From contig NW_026570334.1 in NCBI RefSeq assembly GCF_019649055.1, forward strand, positions 124,001 through 188,000: a DNA stretch of 64,000 nt. Direction: 5' to 3'. Source of the DNA: Paramacrobiotus metropolitanus (Eukaryota; Tardigrada; Eutardigrada; Parachela; Macrobiotidae). The notes under the pieces were generated by a model. It saw only the letters and a program-made list of their open reading frames with translations, did not search any database and was not told the origin of the DNA. The position numbers were made by a program, and so were the translations under genes. How positions within the stretch are numbered: position 1 is the first letter of the stretch; each line of letters begins with the position of its first letter. This document shows positions 36,375 to 49,537 of this stretch, piece by piece.

Positions 36375-37923
36375 TTAATAAACTTGATCTACGGTAAGGT
36401 TTCCAGGTAGACAGTGTCCTAGTCGGGATACAAATGCTGTAAAGTCAGCACTGGAGAGTAGCATGCGCATATCCATTTTCATATCGTGTGTCTGGTAGAT
36501 AAGAATTCCATAACCCAGAACCAGACCGGCAACCTGTAAAAACAAAGATAAAGAAAGCCAATTTATACGTTATGCCGATGGAAACCTGCGTGCATCTGAC
36601 AGATAGCGTGCCTTAGTGTTTTGAATTATTATCTTATATACTCGAACTTATATCCGACCGTTAATATAATCTAAAACCGATCCAGACGGCCTTCTTACTG
36701 CCGGCACAAAACGTTTATCAAGGCTGAAGAATCCTCCAATCGTCAGCGCGCAATCGTGCTCGCTACATAACGACAACAACCGGTCAAATTTGGCTTGCAG
36801 AGAAGTGCCGTAAAAATGCGTTCCGGTATGGAAAAGTTGCTGTCGCAGCGATACAACCTAAAGGGAAGGAATCAATACATTGCACAGAAGAAATCATGCA
36901 AGATAAAAAGTTGGATCAAAGTTTTACAAAACACTTTGTCGAAATCACTGTACGTTGCGCCAGCACCTCTTCGTTGCACCGGATACCGATCCAGTATTTC
37001 ATGACGGCATTCAACAACATCGCGCTGCCGGCGATGCGCACAACATTTTCATCCACCGCCTCCGTAATACCCTTCTTCCGTGCATCCAACAGCGTAAACA
37101 AGTAACCCATTAACGCCGCAAACGCCACTAATTCTTTGACGAAAAGTAACAGCAGGAATCCCGAAAATCCTTTATCCATGTCACTGATTACCCAGCGCAA
37201 CCGTCGATACTGCAGTTCTACATCCGACAGCTGCACTACAACCTTTTCACTGTCGCTTGTCTCCTTCTCCAGCCGACGGAGTTGCTGTCGTAATTGACGA
37301 AATGCTGCGCGAATATCCAGAAGAATGGCTATTAAAATTGTCTGCGGGATGATTTCGCAAGTGGCCGCAAAGACCGCTGCCAACATGTAAAGACTGCACC
37401 CGGCATAAATCGGCATATCCACAGCAGTAAACAGCGTCAGCCTTAGTGGTGAAGTCCAGCGAATTCCGTTAAACGTGACAATCGTGCTAAACATAGCGTA
37501 AACAGCCACTCCGGAAACCGCAACGAATAGCACAATCCAGCTCAGCAGTAAACGAACGCGTCTGCCAGAAATTGCCACCCACGTAGCGGCTGTCTGTTGT
37601 GTCATTAGTCTTTGGCAAACGACCACTAGTTTAGCGGAAGAGAAATTGAATAAAGCAACAAGGAGCGCTGGCTGCAGATACATATTAACCATGAATGTCA
37701 TTCGGATTAGTGTGAAAAACTCCAGTCTAATCAAATCGTTCCTGTTGAAGCTAGTGTACACACCGATAGTGTTGGCCAAGGGAGCGAGGGAAATGCAACC
37801 CAGGCCGATCGACCACAGAGTCAATAAACGACTTCGTTTGGGGTTAAGATGAAGCGGATTTAAGTGATAAGGAAATAATCCCAAAAGCTGCATCGGGCGA
37901 AACAACACCCGGAAGAAAAACAT
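36375..37923 (-). CDS. Gustatory-receptor-like chemoreceptor CR6
   Basis: Exons 37923-36967 (957 nt), 36857-36699 (159) and 36533-36375 (159) join in phase 0 to 424 aa. The start is MFFFRVLFRPMQLLGLFPYH; the usual Trp of FRWMQ is Pro here. Family blocks are present: LEFFTLIRM, GFSGFLLLLFVKELVAFAAL, exon 2 CALTIGGFFSLDKRFVPA, exon 3 VAGLVLGYGILIYQTHD. The C-terminal tail is five residues longer than in CR2 and CR5. It groups with CR2, CR4 and CR5 by the block RSRLLTLWSIGLGCISLAPL. It looks intact, and CR4 is its broken duplicate. Confidence 0.85.
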
Positions 37924-38778
37924 TTGTGTGATAAATATTATACAGATGTGCCTTCACGAAAGTAGGGAATAAAGTAGCCAGATGTCGTATATCCGAAGAA
38001 CACACCGAAACTACCACATCTTGCATTACTTGCCACGTAGCTTCGCTCTAGAAAGCAGAGCAGTATCTGTTTGTTTTTCGCTGCTGGATAGGCAGAGCTG
38101 AATCTGAATCGATCCGGTCATTTTCTATTAGGTAAAGTGAGTGCAAATATAACTTAGCCGGCCGTGCATTTTATTGATTCCATATATGACTGCTGGGTAA
38201 CAATTTACCAGGCGAATGTATACGTTGTCGATTTTGTCACTGGATTTCAGCAAGGTCATCACATTTACTTGTGCCATCTGTGTACATCACACTGATTTAT
38301 TCGCTACCTTAAGACATTAATTTTCATTACTGGCATCTTCAGAACATTTCGATCTTGAGCGATAAGCCATGCATAGCGCATCACTGTTTTTAGTGTCCGG
38401 CTAATAACAGCACGGATGTTCGGAAGTTATTGCGTTTTTGACACGACCTTCTTGTTAGCAACTGCAAATAAAGAGAGTAATAATAATTATACTTTGCAAA
38501 GATTTGAGGTATCGTTAGCAAGTAGCCACCTTGAGCGCTAGATCTTATGTACTTGATTGAAATTATATATTAGCATTTGTTCATACATATAAAATGTAAT
38601 ACAAATTACCAAGTAATAATTCTAATGCAGAAATTAACCTTAAACAATCAAGTGCCAGAGTTCCGGGCTCTCAGTTTTTCGGGCCTTATTTACTTCACTT
38701 TTCGGGGACACCGATAAGTCCCACAGCGAATGAAGTCAAACCCGCCTGGAATTCTTTGTAACGCAGTTGCAAGGAATT
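37924..38778. other. CR6 upstream region and CR7 3' flank
   Basis: Positions 37930-38225 are the partner of the duplicated flank at 28690-29010. Beyond that I see no gene. Confidence 0.45.
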
Positions 38779-40549
38779 CTATGAAGGCAGAGTGAAATTT
38801 CCCGCGAGGCAGTGTCCCATTCGTGAAACCAACGCGGCGAAGTCAGCTTTAGAAACTAAAGTTCGCAAATCCATTTTCGTATCATGCGTCTGATAAATAA
38901 GGATCCCATAGCCCAGGATGATGCCGGCGAGCTAAGGCAAATAAGCGAATAATTGACAGTACGTGACGATCGGCTGGTGGACTTTTCAGGACAAATACCT
39001 ACCGCTGGTACCAACTGTTTTTCGATGTTGAAAAATCCCCCGATTGTGACGGCGCGATTGTGTACACGACAGAATTCCATAAGGCGATCAAATTTTGCTT
39101 GAAACGATGTACCGCAAAAATGGGTTGCAGTTTCAAAAAATTGCTCTTGCAACGAGCTTGCCTGCATTGAAAACCGCAAATTGGGAATGCAGTACAGCAA
39201 TATAAAAAAACATGCATATCGGTATATTCTCCTCCTAACTAGGAGCAGAAGGTGACCAGTCAATGACCACTATACGATTTTATTATCCAGTCAGCCAGAA
39301 TCGTGACTTTCTAAGAAAACATAGTTTTTTTCATAAATGAAGTTAGGAACAGCGTTACGAACCAAAAAGAAGCATGTTAACAGAATACTGGATAGTCTGG
39401 ACCGGTCAAATAAACGGTTTAGGAAGAAGTTTACTCCTACTTAAGAGTATCTAAATTTTATGCAAAATTTATATAACAAAAGTCACGTATATAGCTCCTT
39501 GCCAGAAAAACTTTTCGAGAAAAATTTCAATTTTACCTCTGCACTACACAGAAATCCAGTCCAGTATTTTATGCAGGCGTTCAAGATCCCAGCGCCGTCC
39601 ACAGTTTGTGCCATTTTCTGATCCACAACCTCGCTTAGGGTTTTTTTCCCGGAATCCAGCAGCGTAAACAGATATCCGAATACAGCCAGCCCACACACCA
39701 AATCTTTCACAAAGGTTAGCAAAAGAAAACCAGAAAACGCTTGATCTGTACTAGTTAACAGCAAACGCAGTTTTCGATATTCCAGTTCGATATCATCCAC
39801 AGCCAAAGTAACCTTAGTATCCGATTGCTGGTCTAACTGAGACATTTTGTCTCGCAGTCGACGGAATGATCGGCGAACACTTAACAAAAGTTCCATTAAA
39901 ATAATCTCCGGAGCCATTTCACTGATGGCCGCCAGTCCAATAGCACAAAGCATAATGATAACGCCTTGGTACATCTGTAACGGGCTACCTTAAAAAATGT
40001 TATCGGGTCATACCACTTTGCACCGGGGTTGATCTGGATGACGGCGCTATTTATCGCGTAGAGCGTCAGTAAAAATGCGGTGATGTACAAACCACTCCAT
40101 GTCCATAGTAAAACACTACAGCGCGTGCTGCACTTTTTTCCGTGATATAATGGAGCCATAGACGACCTTTGCGAGTTCAGTTTGTAGTACAGCTTAAACA
40201 TTTTCTTCAAGTTGAAATTCAGCGTGATAATGATCAGCGCCGGTGGCAAGAACACATTGAGCACGAAGATCATGCGGATGAGCGTAAAAAACTCCAGCGT
40301 TTGTAGATCAGCTCGGTTATTGTCGGTGTAGATGAATATGGTGTTGATCACCGGAGTCATGGACAAGGAGCACAGACAGAAAGATTAGCCAACGGCTGCG
40401 TGTGGTTGTGCAGCATGGTTTACTACTGTCTTGGAGCGAAGGAAGGCAATAATTATTGGCTTCCTACTTCCTTATTATTGCCTGCCTTCCTTATAAGGAA
40501 ACACGCCGGTCAGCTGCAAGATGCGAAACCGCCACTGCACATACGACAT
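38779..40549 (-). pseudogene. Chemoreceptor CR7, disrupted exon 1, intact exons 2-3
   Basis: The start MSYVQWRFRILQLTGVFPY (40549) is followed by an inserted ~50-bp hairpin that introduces a stop. Further on a small deletion sits before the MSMTPVINTI block near 40385. A good frame then runs to about 39985, where one missing base shifts it. The rest of exon 1 is open from MYQGVIIMLCAIGLAAISEM to 39537. Exon 2 (39161-39003, RAVTIGGFFNIEKQLVPA) and exon 3 (38931-38779, LAGIILGYGILIYQTHD) are undamaged with good splice sites. At least three independent lesions make this a real pseudogene. It belongs to the CR8-CR12 subgroup. Confidence 0.8.
40438..40500. repeat. Small hairpin insertion in CR7
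   Basis: ggaaggcaataattattggc is followed closely by attattgcctgccttcctta, an imperfect inverted repeat absent from the same site in CR9 and CR11. It lies in the first 30 codons of CR7 and breaks the frame. Confidence 0.55.
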
Positions 40550-41319
40550 GTTTCTTACCGTGACAAGTGTATTGACTATATTTCTAGCAGCCTGGAATCA
40601 AAGAAGTTTTGCAGTGCAACGTAAACTTTAATTCGTCAAACCAGAACAGTAAGAAAACGAAATCGTTGCCCTTCGCCTACCAGAACATTTCATACGGGAA
40701 TCGCGCATGGTATCGAATAACAAAGCGTACTCAAGCCTTTCTTTTAGCGCTGGTTTTAGGGAAGCGCATCGCAGGTTGAATTCACTGCATAAGCATGAGG
40801 CCGTTTGCGCTCGTTCTCGGATGTCCAGTGTCAACATGACTTTTATGTTGTACATTTATTTACCATGGGCAGATTACAAACGTGGCTTTTAATTACTCAA
40901 CATTGTCTAACAGGGAACGGATGGGCAGACAATATCGGTTCGTGCTCGTTCCTGGGTAACAGATACCAGAGAGATATACGGAGAGACGGGAGAGTGATAG
41001 TACTGAGAGTACTGTAGTACTGAGAGTGATGCTGTCTCATGTGTAATTGGACAGCTTGAAACGCGTATCAGGTCACGCGGTCCGGCATTACTAGACAACT
41101 AACAAGCGGTCTGGAGTGCATGGTAATAAATCGAAGATTGTGGAAACAGAATGCGACTTGCATTACTTTAATTCACCTTCGGGCTTTCCTCCTTTTTCTT
41201 CCGGGAAAACAAAGACAACGAAAGCCAATATCCGAACAGCATCACATTACAATCGATATTCAGTAAAGAAAGAAAAAGAGGTCTACGATAGAGAAAGGTC
41301 GTGGGTGCATACTTGGACA

Positions 41320-43073
41320 CTATCCAGGCACCGTGAAATTCACGACGAGACAGTGTCCCAGTCGCGAAGCCAGAGCGGTGAATTCGGCTCGAGAAACTAA
41401 GGTGTGCATATCCGTTTTCGTATCGTGCGTTTGATAGATGAGGATGCCGTAGCCCAGGATGATCCCGGCCAGCTATTTCGCAAATGGGAATAAACTTATG
41501 TGAGTTTTCTGATGGGCTATTTAACATTAACATTCACGTACCGCTGGCACAAACTGTTTGTCAATCCGGAAAAATCCACCGATGCTGATGGCGGAGTCAT
41601 GCACAGCATTCCGATCCATCAAGCAATCGAATTTGGCTTGCAACGGTGTTCCGTAAAAATGGGTTCCGGTTTCGAAAAGCTGCTCTTGCAACGAACAAGC
41701 CTGCACGGATCAGAGCGTGAATACTTCGACTAATGCACGGCTACGCTAATACCTATCTGTACATTACTAATGGAATAATTTGATTTCTCATTTATTTCGT
41801 TCATCCTAACTGTAAATTTTTGTAAGATGCTGGTCGATTTGTTGCAACATTTTAACGAAACCCAGTTTCCACCGGTAAACAGTTTTAAAACAAAAATGTT
41901 TCGTCACGAATTTCAACGCAGAAAATATACGGAATGCTGGTAGATTTTTATAAAATAACCAAAATTAATAAGAAACAAACTCTGATTGACAAGAGCAGGC
42001 CCGATGACAAATTAACGAAAACGTTAACGTAAAGACTTAAGTGAACGACATCTGAGAAACCTTGTCGAAAAACGGCCAAAGATTGCTTTGGGTTTTACCT
42101 CTTCGTTACACATAATGCCAATCCAATATTTCAGACAAGCATTCAGAATCCCGGCGCCACCGACGATCTGTATCATGCGTTGATCGATAATTTCAGTTAA
42201 GGTTATTTGCCCAGAATCCAGAAGCGTAAATAAATAACCGAACATAGCCAACACACAGACCAAATCTTTCACAAAGGTTATCAGAAGAAAACCAGAAAAC
42301 GCCTGATCCGTGTGGTTCACTAACAAATGGAGTCTTCGATATTCCAGTTCAATATCATCCAGTGCTACAGTGACCTTATCCGTCTGCTGCTGTAGTTGAC
42401 ACACATTTTCTCGTATCTGACGGAATGATCGGCGAATGCGTAGCAGAATTTCCATTAAGATAATTTGTGGGGCCATTTCGCAGCTGGCCGCCACTCCCAT
42501 AGCGCCGAGCAGAACGATAACGCCTTGGTACAATGGAACACGGAATACATGCAACATCGGTACAGGAGTGAACCAAGTTAATCCGATGCCAGAGTGGACA
42601 AGGGCGTTATTTATGATATAGACGTTGAGGAGAAATGCCGTTATGTACGAGACGCTCCACATCAGCAATAGGAAACTGGCGCGGCTATTGCGAACGAGCA
42701 TACAATATGTCGAGGAAGCCATTGACCTGAGGTTTTTCAGTTTGCAGTAGAGTTTAAGGATTTTCTTTGAGTTGAGATTTAAAATTAGGATGACCTGCAC
42801 TGGTTGAAGGAACCCGTTGACCACGAAGATCATGCGGATGAGTGTGAAGAATTCCAGCGTTTGTAGATCATCTCGGTTATTGACGGCGTAGGCGAGAATG
42901 GTGTTGATCACCGGGGTCATGGATAAGCAACACAGACAGAAGGACCAGGTGATCAGCCAAAAACTGCGCGGGATTCTGCTGCAAAATTCACCACTGCTTG
43001 GAACCGAAGAGAGACAATAAGGAAACAAGCCGGTGAGCTGCAGCCAATGGAATAACTTCCCCACAGAAGACAT
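41320..43073 (-). CDS. Gustatory-receptor-like chemoreceptor CR8
   Basis: Exons 43073-42099 (975 nt), 41700-41542 (159) and 41472-41320 (153), phase 0, 428 aa. The frame is open upstream to 43172, but the Met at 43073 (MSSVGKLFHWLQLTGLFPYC) matches where paralogues begin. The N-terminus is more divergent than in CR9 and CR11. Core blocks are kept: LEFFTLIRMIFVVNGFLQP, AFSGFLLITFVKDLVCVLAM, SAISIGGFFRIDKQFVPA and LAGIILGYGILIYQTHD. In exon 2 the normal LC before the HD motif is replaced by DRNAVHD, a local change in an otherwise conserved loop. No lesion is seen. Confidence 0.82.
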
Positions 43074-43173
43074 TTCTGGCACTCCGTCGCAGTTCGGTTG
43101 GGTTACCATCTTGGAAGCCAGGAAAGAAACATCTATCATGATGAAAATAAGAAAGCCATTGTCACACCCCAAC

Positions 43174-44237
43174 CATGATAAACGAACGATTGCCGGTGTA
43201 CAGTAATACCGGGGTGGGATATGGACGATGGACTGGCTGCCACAAGTAACTTATCCTCGTTGGTAAATTTAGTAGAACAACATTCAGACAGATGCTTTAC
43301 TGCAGAAGGAACTCACAGATATGTTATCTGAGCGGTGGATATTAATGCAGCAAGCAAGCGGAATTTGCTGGCCGAGCACGAATCCATCCGCGCCCGGATG
43401 TTCCAGGTATGCATGTTTATTCGGCCGAGCATTTTGTCATCCTTGGTTACATTACACAGTATCGTCTAACTGCGTACTTGGAAGCAGGGGCAAAATGCGT
43501 CAGCAAGTTGGTAGGGCACGTGTAAATTTACGGCGGTGCTCGTATCATGCCAAAAGCGTACTATGTAGACTGTGCTCTATTATTATTGTGTATCAGTTTA
43601 TGGATTCGGGCATCACACTGTGCAATATCGCTCTTAAATCGCTGACGCAGAATTTACCTGCAAAATTTATCTGCATTTTTAGAATTTTTTTCCATTCGTG
43701 GAATCACAGGATAGTATCCTGAGGATACTAATAGACTAGCAGTCGCACCCAAAAAACATCATTCAGCTTGATTCATGTACCATAATTATACGAACTTCAC
43801 GGAAATCAGTGGAGCCAAGTCCGACGATTGATGGTCGAAGAACATTCACTGTCCCTAAATTTCGTGTTAATTCAGCAGATGGTTAAATATACAGTATGCC
43901 AATAAATCGCTCGCTGTGCGCGATTGATTGTGTCTCACTGTAAACTGTGCGGCCTTCATAAATAAGGGAAGGAATCGCCAGTTGACTTCTACGAGTAGTT
44001 AGCTCAACTAAAGAAAATTGCGCTATCCATACAGTGAAAAAATGCAGTCTCTGTGAAAGGGATGCTTTCTGATCTAAAAAAACAACTCACAGAAAAGATT
44101 TCCGTGCTGCAGTACTTCTAGTTTTTTTATGATTAGTAGGCATTCGGTTGTAAGCGGCAGTAGGCGGAGTAAAGTTCCGATATTCCATCATGCTCAGAGG
44201 CGTCATGGTAATAGAAAAGGCTTATGTATGCGCATTT
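43174..44237. other. Intergenic, no gene seen
   Basis: CR8 upstream region to the CR9 stop. The longest frame (43321-43722) has no protein-like features. Confidence 0.45.
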
Positions 44238-45743
44238 CTATCCAAGCTCCGAGAAATTTCCCACGAGACAATGTCCCAGTCGCGAGGTAAACGCGGTGAA
44301 CTCAGTTGTAGTAAGCAGGGTTTGTATGTCCATTTTCGTATCGTGTGTTTGGTAAATGAGGATTCCATAGCCCAGGATGATGCCCGCAAACTAAGGCATA
44401 AAATTGACGAATGTACGCTGACTGCGCATGACAATGACTAAACCTACTGCAAGCCACAGGTGTACACTACAACAAACACCTACCACTGGAACAAGCTGCT
44501 TGTCAACCCTAAAAAATCCACCAATGGTGACGACGCGGTCGTGTACGCAACAAAAATCCATTAAGCGATCAAATGTGGCTTGGAACGGTGTTCCGTAAAA
44601 ACTGGCTCCGGTTTCATAAAGCTGCTCTCTTAATGCGGAAGCCTGTATTAGACAGCAACAATTTATGCGACAGTACGGACTAAGCTATATTTTATATATT
44701 TTAAATCCAGAGACCTACGTATGTATAGCTCCTTGTTAAAGCAAATGCAGTTGAAACCTTCCAGTGTTTACCTCTACGTTGCACGCAATGCCAATCCAGT
44801 ATTTTATACAGGCGTTCAAAATTCCGACGCTGTCCACAATTTGAGCCACATTTTGATCGACTACTTCGGTTAAGGTCTTTTTGCCAGAATCCAGGAGTGT
44901 AAATAAGTACCCGAATATCGCCGCCACACACACCAAATCTTTCACAAACGTTATCAAGAAAAAACCAGAAAACGCTTGATCCATGTTGGTCAGCAACAAC
45001 TGCAACCGACGGTATTCGAGCTCGATATCTTGTACGACCGCCGTGACCTTATCTGTTTTCTGGTCTAACTGCCGCACGTTATGCTTTAGCTGTCGGAATG
45101 CTGTGCGAATACTCCACAAAACTTCCAGAACAATACACTGCGGAGCCATTTCACAGCTGGCCGCCAGTCCAATAGCGCAGACCATGATAATAGTGCCTTG
45201 GTATAACTGAATCTCCAAAACCGTAAATAGTTGTACAGGGTCGTACCAACTTGAACCGCGATCAAAGTGGGTAATGGCGTTCATCATCACGTAGATTGTT
45301 AGCAAAAATGCCGCTATATAAAGACCGCTCCATGTCAGCAACAAGAAACCAGAGCGCTTGCTGTTATTTACCGCATAATAAGACTTTGCAGTGGATAACC
45401 TTTGTGGACTAAGTTTGGAGTACAATTTAAGCATGGTACAGGAGTTGTAATTCAAGTTAATGATGATCAGCGTCGGTTGCAAGAACATATTGACCATGAA
45501 GACCATGCGGATGAGCGTGAAGAATTCCAGTGTTTGCAGATCTGACTGGTTGTGGGCGGTGTAGGCGAGAATGGTGTTGATCACCGGCGTCATGGATAAG
45601 CAGCACAGACAGAAGGACCAAATGATTAGCCAGCGGCTGCGTGGAGTTATACATAATGCAGTGCTGTCTTTCAGGGCAGAAAAGCGGTAGGGAAACAGGC
45701 CGGTGAACTGTAGCCAACGAAATAGCCACTGCATGTACGACAT
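44238..45743 (-). CDS. Gustatory-receptor-like chemoreceptor CR9
   Basis: Exons 45743-44772 (972 nt), 44642-44484 (159) and 44390-44238 (153), phase 0, 427 aa, intact. The start is MSYMQWLFRWLQFTGLFPYR. The SFCLCCLSMTPVINTILAY first span and AFSGFFLITFVKDLVCVAAI are typical of this subgroup. Exon 2 reads RVVTIGGFFRVDKQLVPV and exon 3 FAGIILGYGILIYQTHD. The exon 1 donor follows CNVEV rather than the usual CNEEV. It is a good reference copy for judging lesions in CR7 and CR12. Confidence 0.85.
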
Positions 45744-46329
45744 GTTCGGGTTGCCGTGACGTCTGTTGATTATATTTCTGAATGCATGGAACCAATTTTC
45801 TAAACTGGAACCAGAGAAAACGGAATGAGACTGTGCGGTTGATGGGTCGGATGTGTAACAAACTGGCTAGTACGGTGTCAACTCAGGCGTTGTAGGAGCA
45901 ACGTTCGCACTTACAGTAGGCCGGAAGTGTAGCCGTGGATTTGTACGTGGGATGAAAAGTACATCTGGGTGATGTTGCTGGGTTAGCACGGTCCTAGTCG
46001 ATGCGCGCAATGTAGTTCACAAATACAAATCTGTAAGACGATATCTAGTATCTACACTTTCATTTCGCGAAGTACGGGACAGCTGCAGCGTTTGGTTACG
46101 CTTATACTGTATCGACCTAATACCTGTTAGCAATGTACGCAGCAATATTAGCTTGGTGTTCGCGTTCTTGCATCCATGAAACCCGAAACAGTTTGCGCTT
46201 ACATGGAGGCGCACCCTGTTTTGGGTTTCCTGGATGAATTTCCTATTTAGTTTTTTCTTCAAAGAAGCGTTTTCTTTCACCGACAATTGGTGCATTGCGC
46301 TGTTGATTCGTTCTGTTAACGCTGCCTCG

Positions 46330-46640
46330 AATCTAAAAGCGTAAATAGGAAGCCAAATACATGTACGCACGCACCGTGACGCACAGCAAATGTTTCCCAA
46401 AGGTTATCCGAAGACAACCATAAAAAGCCCGATGTGTGCATTTACTGAAAAAGCAAGAGGCAGCCTGCAATATTCCAGTTCGATATAATCCAATATCGCG
46501 GTGACCTTATCCGTTTGTTGGTCTAGCTGAGGCATTTTGTCACGCAGCCGGCAGAAGGATCACCGCACACTCCGCAGAATTTTTTAACAAAATAATTTCG
46601 CTTCAGGCCCGCCAGTTAGAAGCGCCGAGTGAAATGATAA
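46330..46640 (-). pseudogene. Chemoreceptor relic CR10, exon 1 fragment
   Basis: Minus-strand pieces match the middle of exon 1 of the CR9 group: LRDKMPQLDQQTDKVTA, then IELEY, then after changes VFGFLFTLLDSR. Frames switch and the flanks are not receptor-like. Only about 300 bp survive. Confidence 0.6.
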
Positions 46641-47031
46641 CACCTGTTATTTGTGTATTCTATGGAATTATGTGCTCCTTGATGTCTGTATTTTATCCTG
46701 TGTCAGTTTATATCTGACCACACGTATTGACATTATTAGTACCAGCTGAAATCGACGCATCGACGCTTAAACAAAGGTGCCTGCATCTGTGCCATAATTT
46801 TTACACTTTTGCTTTTTCTTCTATGAAAGTTAGTTAGCAAAAGCCGCCATCCAAAATTATTTCAAGTGACATTAAAGCACCATACATAGTTGCTGATCGA
46901 TAGATTTAGAAAGGTCGATAATCTTATAACGATGAATGGCGGCAGCGACGGTGAACTGGGCTACAGATATTGTCGACATAATGATGAGAGACCGTCGACA
47001 AAGTAGCTCAAGAGATGACACACTGAAATTT
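46641..47031. other. Intergenic, no gene seen
   Basis: AT-rich sequence between the CR10 relic and the CR11 stop. Confidence 0.4.
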
Positions 47032-48547
47032 TTATCCAGGCTCCGTGAAATTTCCCGCGAGACAATGTCCCAGTTGCGAGGTAAACTCGCTGAACTCTGC
47101 TCTGGAGAGCAAGGTTCGCATATCCACCATTGTATCATGCGTCTGATAAATGAGAATCCCGTAGCCAAGGATGATGCCCGCGAGCTGAAGAGCAAATGGG
47201 GATAAAACTGAGTCAAAAAGACTGAGGGACTCGTCATAACGAACACCTACCGCTGGTACGAGTTGTTTGTCAATCCGGAAAAATCCGCCGATCGTGACGG
47301 CGCGATCATGTACGCGGCACAAATCCAGCAAACGGTCGAATCCGGCATGAAATGATGTACCGTAAAAACTGGTTCCGGTTTCTAAAAGTTGCTCTCGTAG
47401 AGAGAAAGCCTGCGGACGAAAAAGTAATTATTGTCGTACTTTTACAGAAAAGGAACATCCATATTATGATACGAGTTCATTTAATACTCGTATTTAAATG
47501 GGTATGGCTTGATAAAGCTGCTGGTTCGAATACTGCTAGTGAAATGAAGCTACACAGATGCTGCAGTTTTAGTGTTACCTCTTCGTTGCACATGATACCA
47601 GTTCCATATTTTACAACGGCGTTCAGAATTCCAGCGCCACCCACAATTTGTGCAACCTTCTGATCGACTACTTCAGTCATAGTTTTTTTGCCCGCATCCA
47701 AAAGTGTAAACAAATAACCGAAAACAGCCGCTACACATACCAGATCTTTCACGAACACTGTAAGAAGAAACCCAGAGAATGCTTGGTCAGTGGCACTGAG
47801 TAGCAACTGCAGTCGACGATATTCAAGTTCGATATCGTATAAAACCGCCGTGACCTTATCAGATTTCTTGTCCAACTGGAACACGCAGTGTCGTAGTTTA
47901 CGGAGTGATCGGCGAACACTGAGAAGAACGTGCAGAACCACACACTGAGGCGCCATTTCGCAGCCGGCCGCCAATCCAATAGCGCCAAGCATGATAACAG
48001 CGCCCTGGTAAAGTTGAACACGCAGGACCTTAAATACTGGTGTAGGAGCGAACCACGAACCGTGATTAAAACCAATAATGGTGGTGTTCATCACGTAGAT
48101 TGTCATCCAAAATGCCACTATGTACAGGGCACTCCATGTCAGCAGCACAAAACTGGAGCGCATGCTGTGATTTGCCGTACTATACAACGGTGTAGCGGAT
48201 GCTTTTTTTGGGATCATTTTGTAGTATAGCTGAAGCATGTTCTTCGAGTTGGAGTTCAAAGTAATGATGACGAGCACCGGTTGTAAGAACATATTGATCA
48301 TGAAAACCATGCGGATGAGCGTGAAGAACTCCAGAGTTTGTAGATCAGCTCGGTTGTTCGCGGAGTAGGCGAAAATGGTGTTGATCACCGGGGTCATAGA
48401 TAAGCAACACAGACCGAAGGACCAAACGACTAGCAATCGGCTGCGTTTGGCTGTGCATGATTTACTACCTTCCTGCAACGAAGAGAAGTAGTAAGGGAAA
48501 ATGCCGATTAGCTGCAGCCATCGGAAGAGCCACTGGATGTACGACAT
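47032..48547 (-). CDS. Gustatory-receptor-like chemoreceptor CR11
   Basis: Exons 48547-47579 (969 nt), 47409-47251 (159) and 47184-47032 (153), phase 0, 426 aa, intact. The start is MSYIQWLFRWLQLIGIFPYY. Exon 2 reads RAVTIGGFFRIDKQLVPA, and exon 3 begins LAGIILGYGILIYQTHDT. One family position is unusual: KYGTGIMCNEE near the exon 1 end has Gly where the others have Trp (KYW.GI). Whether that matters is unknown. Confidence 0.84.
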
Positions 48548-49537
48548 GTCTGGGAATTCTGTGGGACTTGCACTATGGCATTCCCGTTTCGCAGGTCTAT
48601 GGCGACCAGAAAAGTAAAATATGTCACGATAACACGTTCAAACAAATCGTTAAACCGGAATATGGAGTAACAAAACTGTGATCCGGGCCAGGCTACACGA
48701 TGACACCGGTCTGCTGTGTGATCAGTTTTTAGAAAAGTTCTTCATTTAATCCGGTTGGTGCACGAACAACTTTCAAGACTCAGGTCTTCCTTGTAGCCGC
48801 CGGTTTTGCTGTAGCGATCGACGAGTTGAATTCCCTAAGTGACCTGAGTAGCTGCGCTCCGGCATTTTTAATGTAAACATTAAAATTGCCAGTCCAACGC
48901 AGTGCTGCAGCTCTCGTTACACATTCGTTGCATGCTTTAGATACAGATATCTGTACAGTTGCAGACAATTATGTTGATATTACTATGGGTTGTTTGTTGC
49001 TTCCATCGTCTTCCGTTTTGCTAGATAAAAAGTAAGAAACTCAAGAAACCTAAGGAGCATAGGAATACATTGGGACCTCGGACGGCACATGAAAACAATA
49101 CGTGACGTACATGTAAAAGCGAAATAATGGAGAATACACTGTGAATACAGAAGAATGCGTGTGAAATACATAGGAATACGTGGAACAGAGTGGAAAGAAA
49201 TTAGCCGCTTTCATAGGGTGGTACGAAATCAACCATAGATGCCTGAATGTTAATGTAAACATGACCTGTAAGTCGAATTTATTTAGGAGAGCACATGCAG
49301 ACTTGCAGACTTTGGTTTTATAGTATCGATTTCTTATATTCATATAAGCTCGCATTCAGCAATGCCAAAGAAATGTAATTATGTACTTGCTAGCTACTTT
49401 CATGTGAGTTGATGAAGAAAGCTGCAACTGTGGGATGAGTGACAGCAATATTTATGGACTCAGCTATAGATGTCTGAAATTTTCTACCATGATAACAGAT
49501 GGCCGATGGTAGAAAAACTGATGAGCATGCGTATTTT
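48548..49537. other. Intergenic, no gene seen
   Basis: CR11 upstream region and CR12 3' flank. No supported frame. Confidence 0.4.

Noticed and set aside
43321-43722. 133-codon plus-strand frame
   Set aside because: Composition is random-like, no homology is recognised, and it lies in the AT-rich space between CR8 and CR9.
47521-47540. ctggttcgaatactgc, tRNA B-box-like
   Set aside because: No A-box or cloverleaf around it. It lies in the CR11 first intron and flank.
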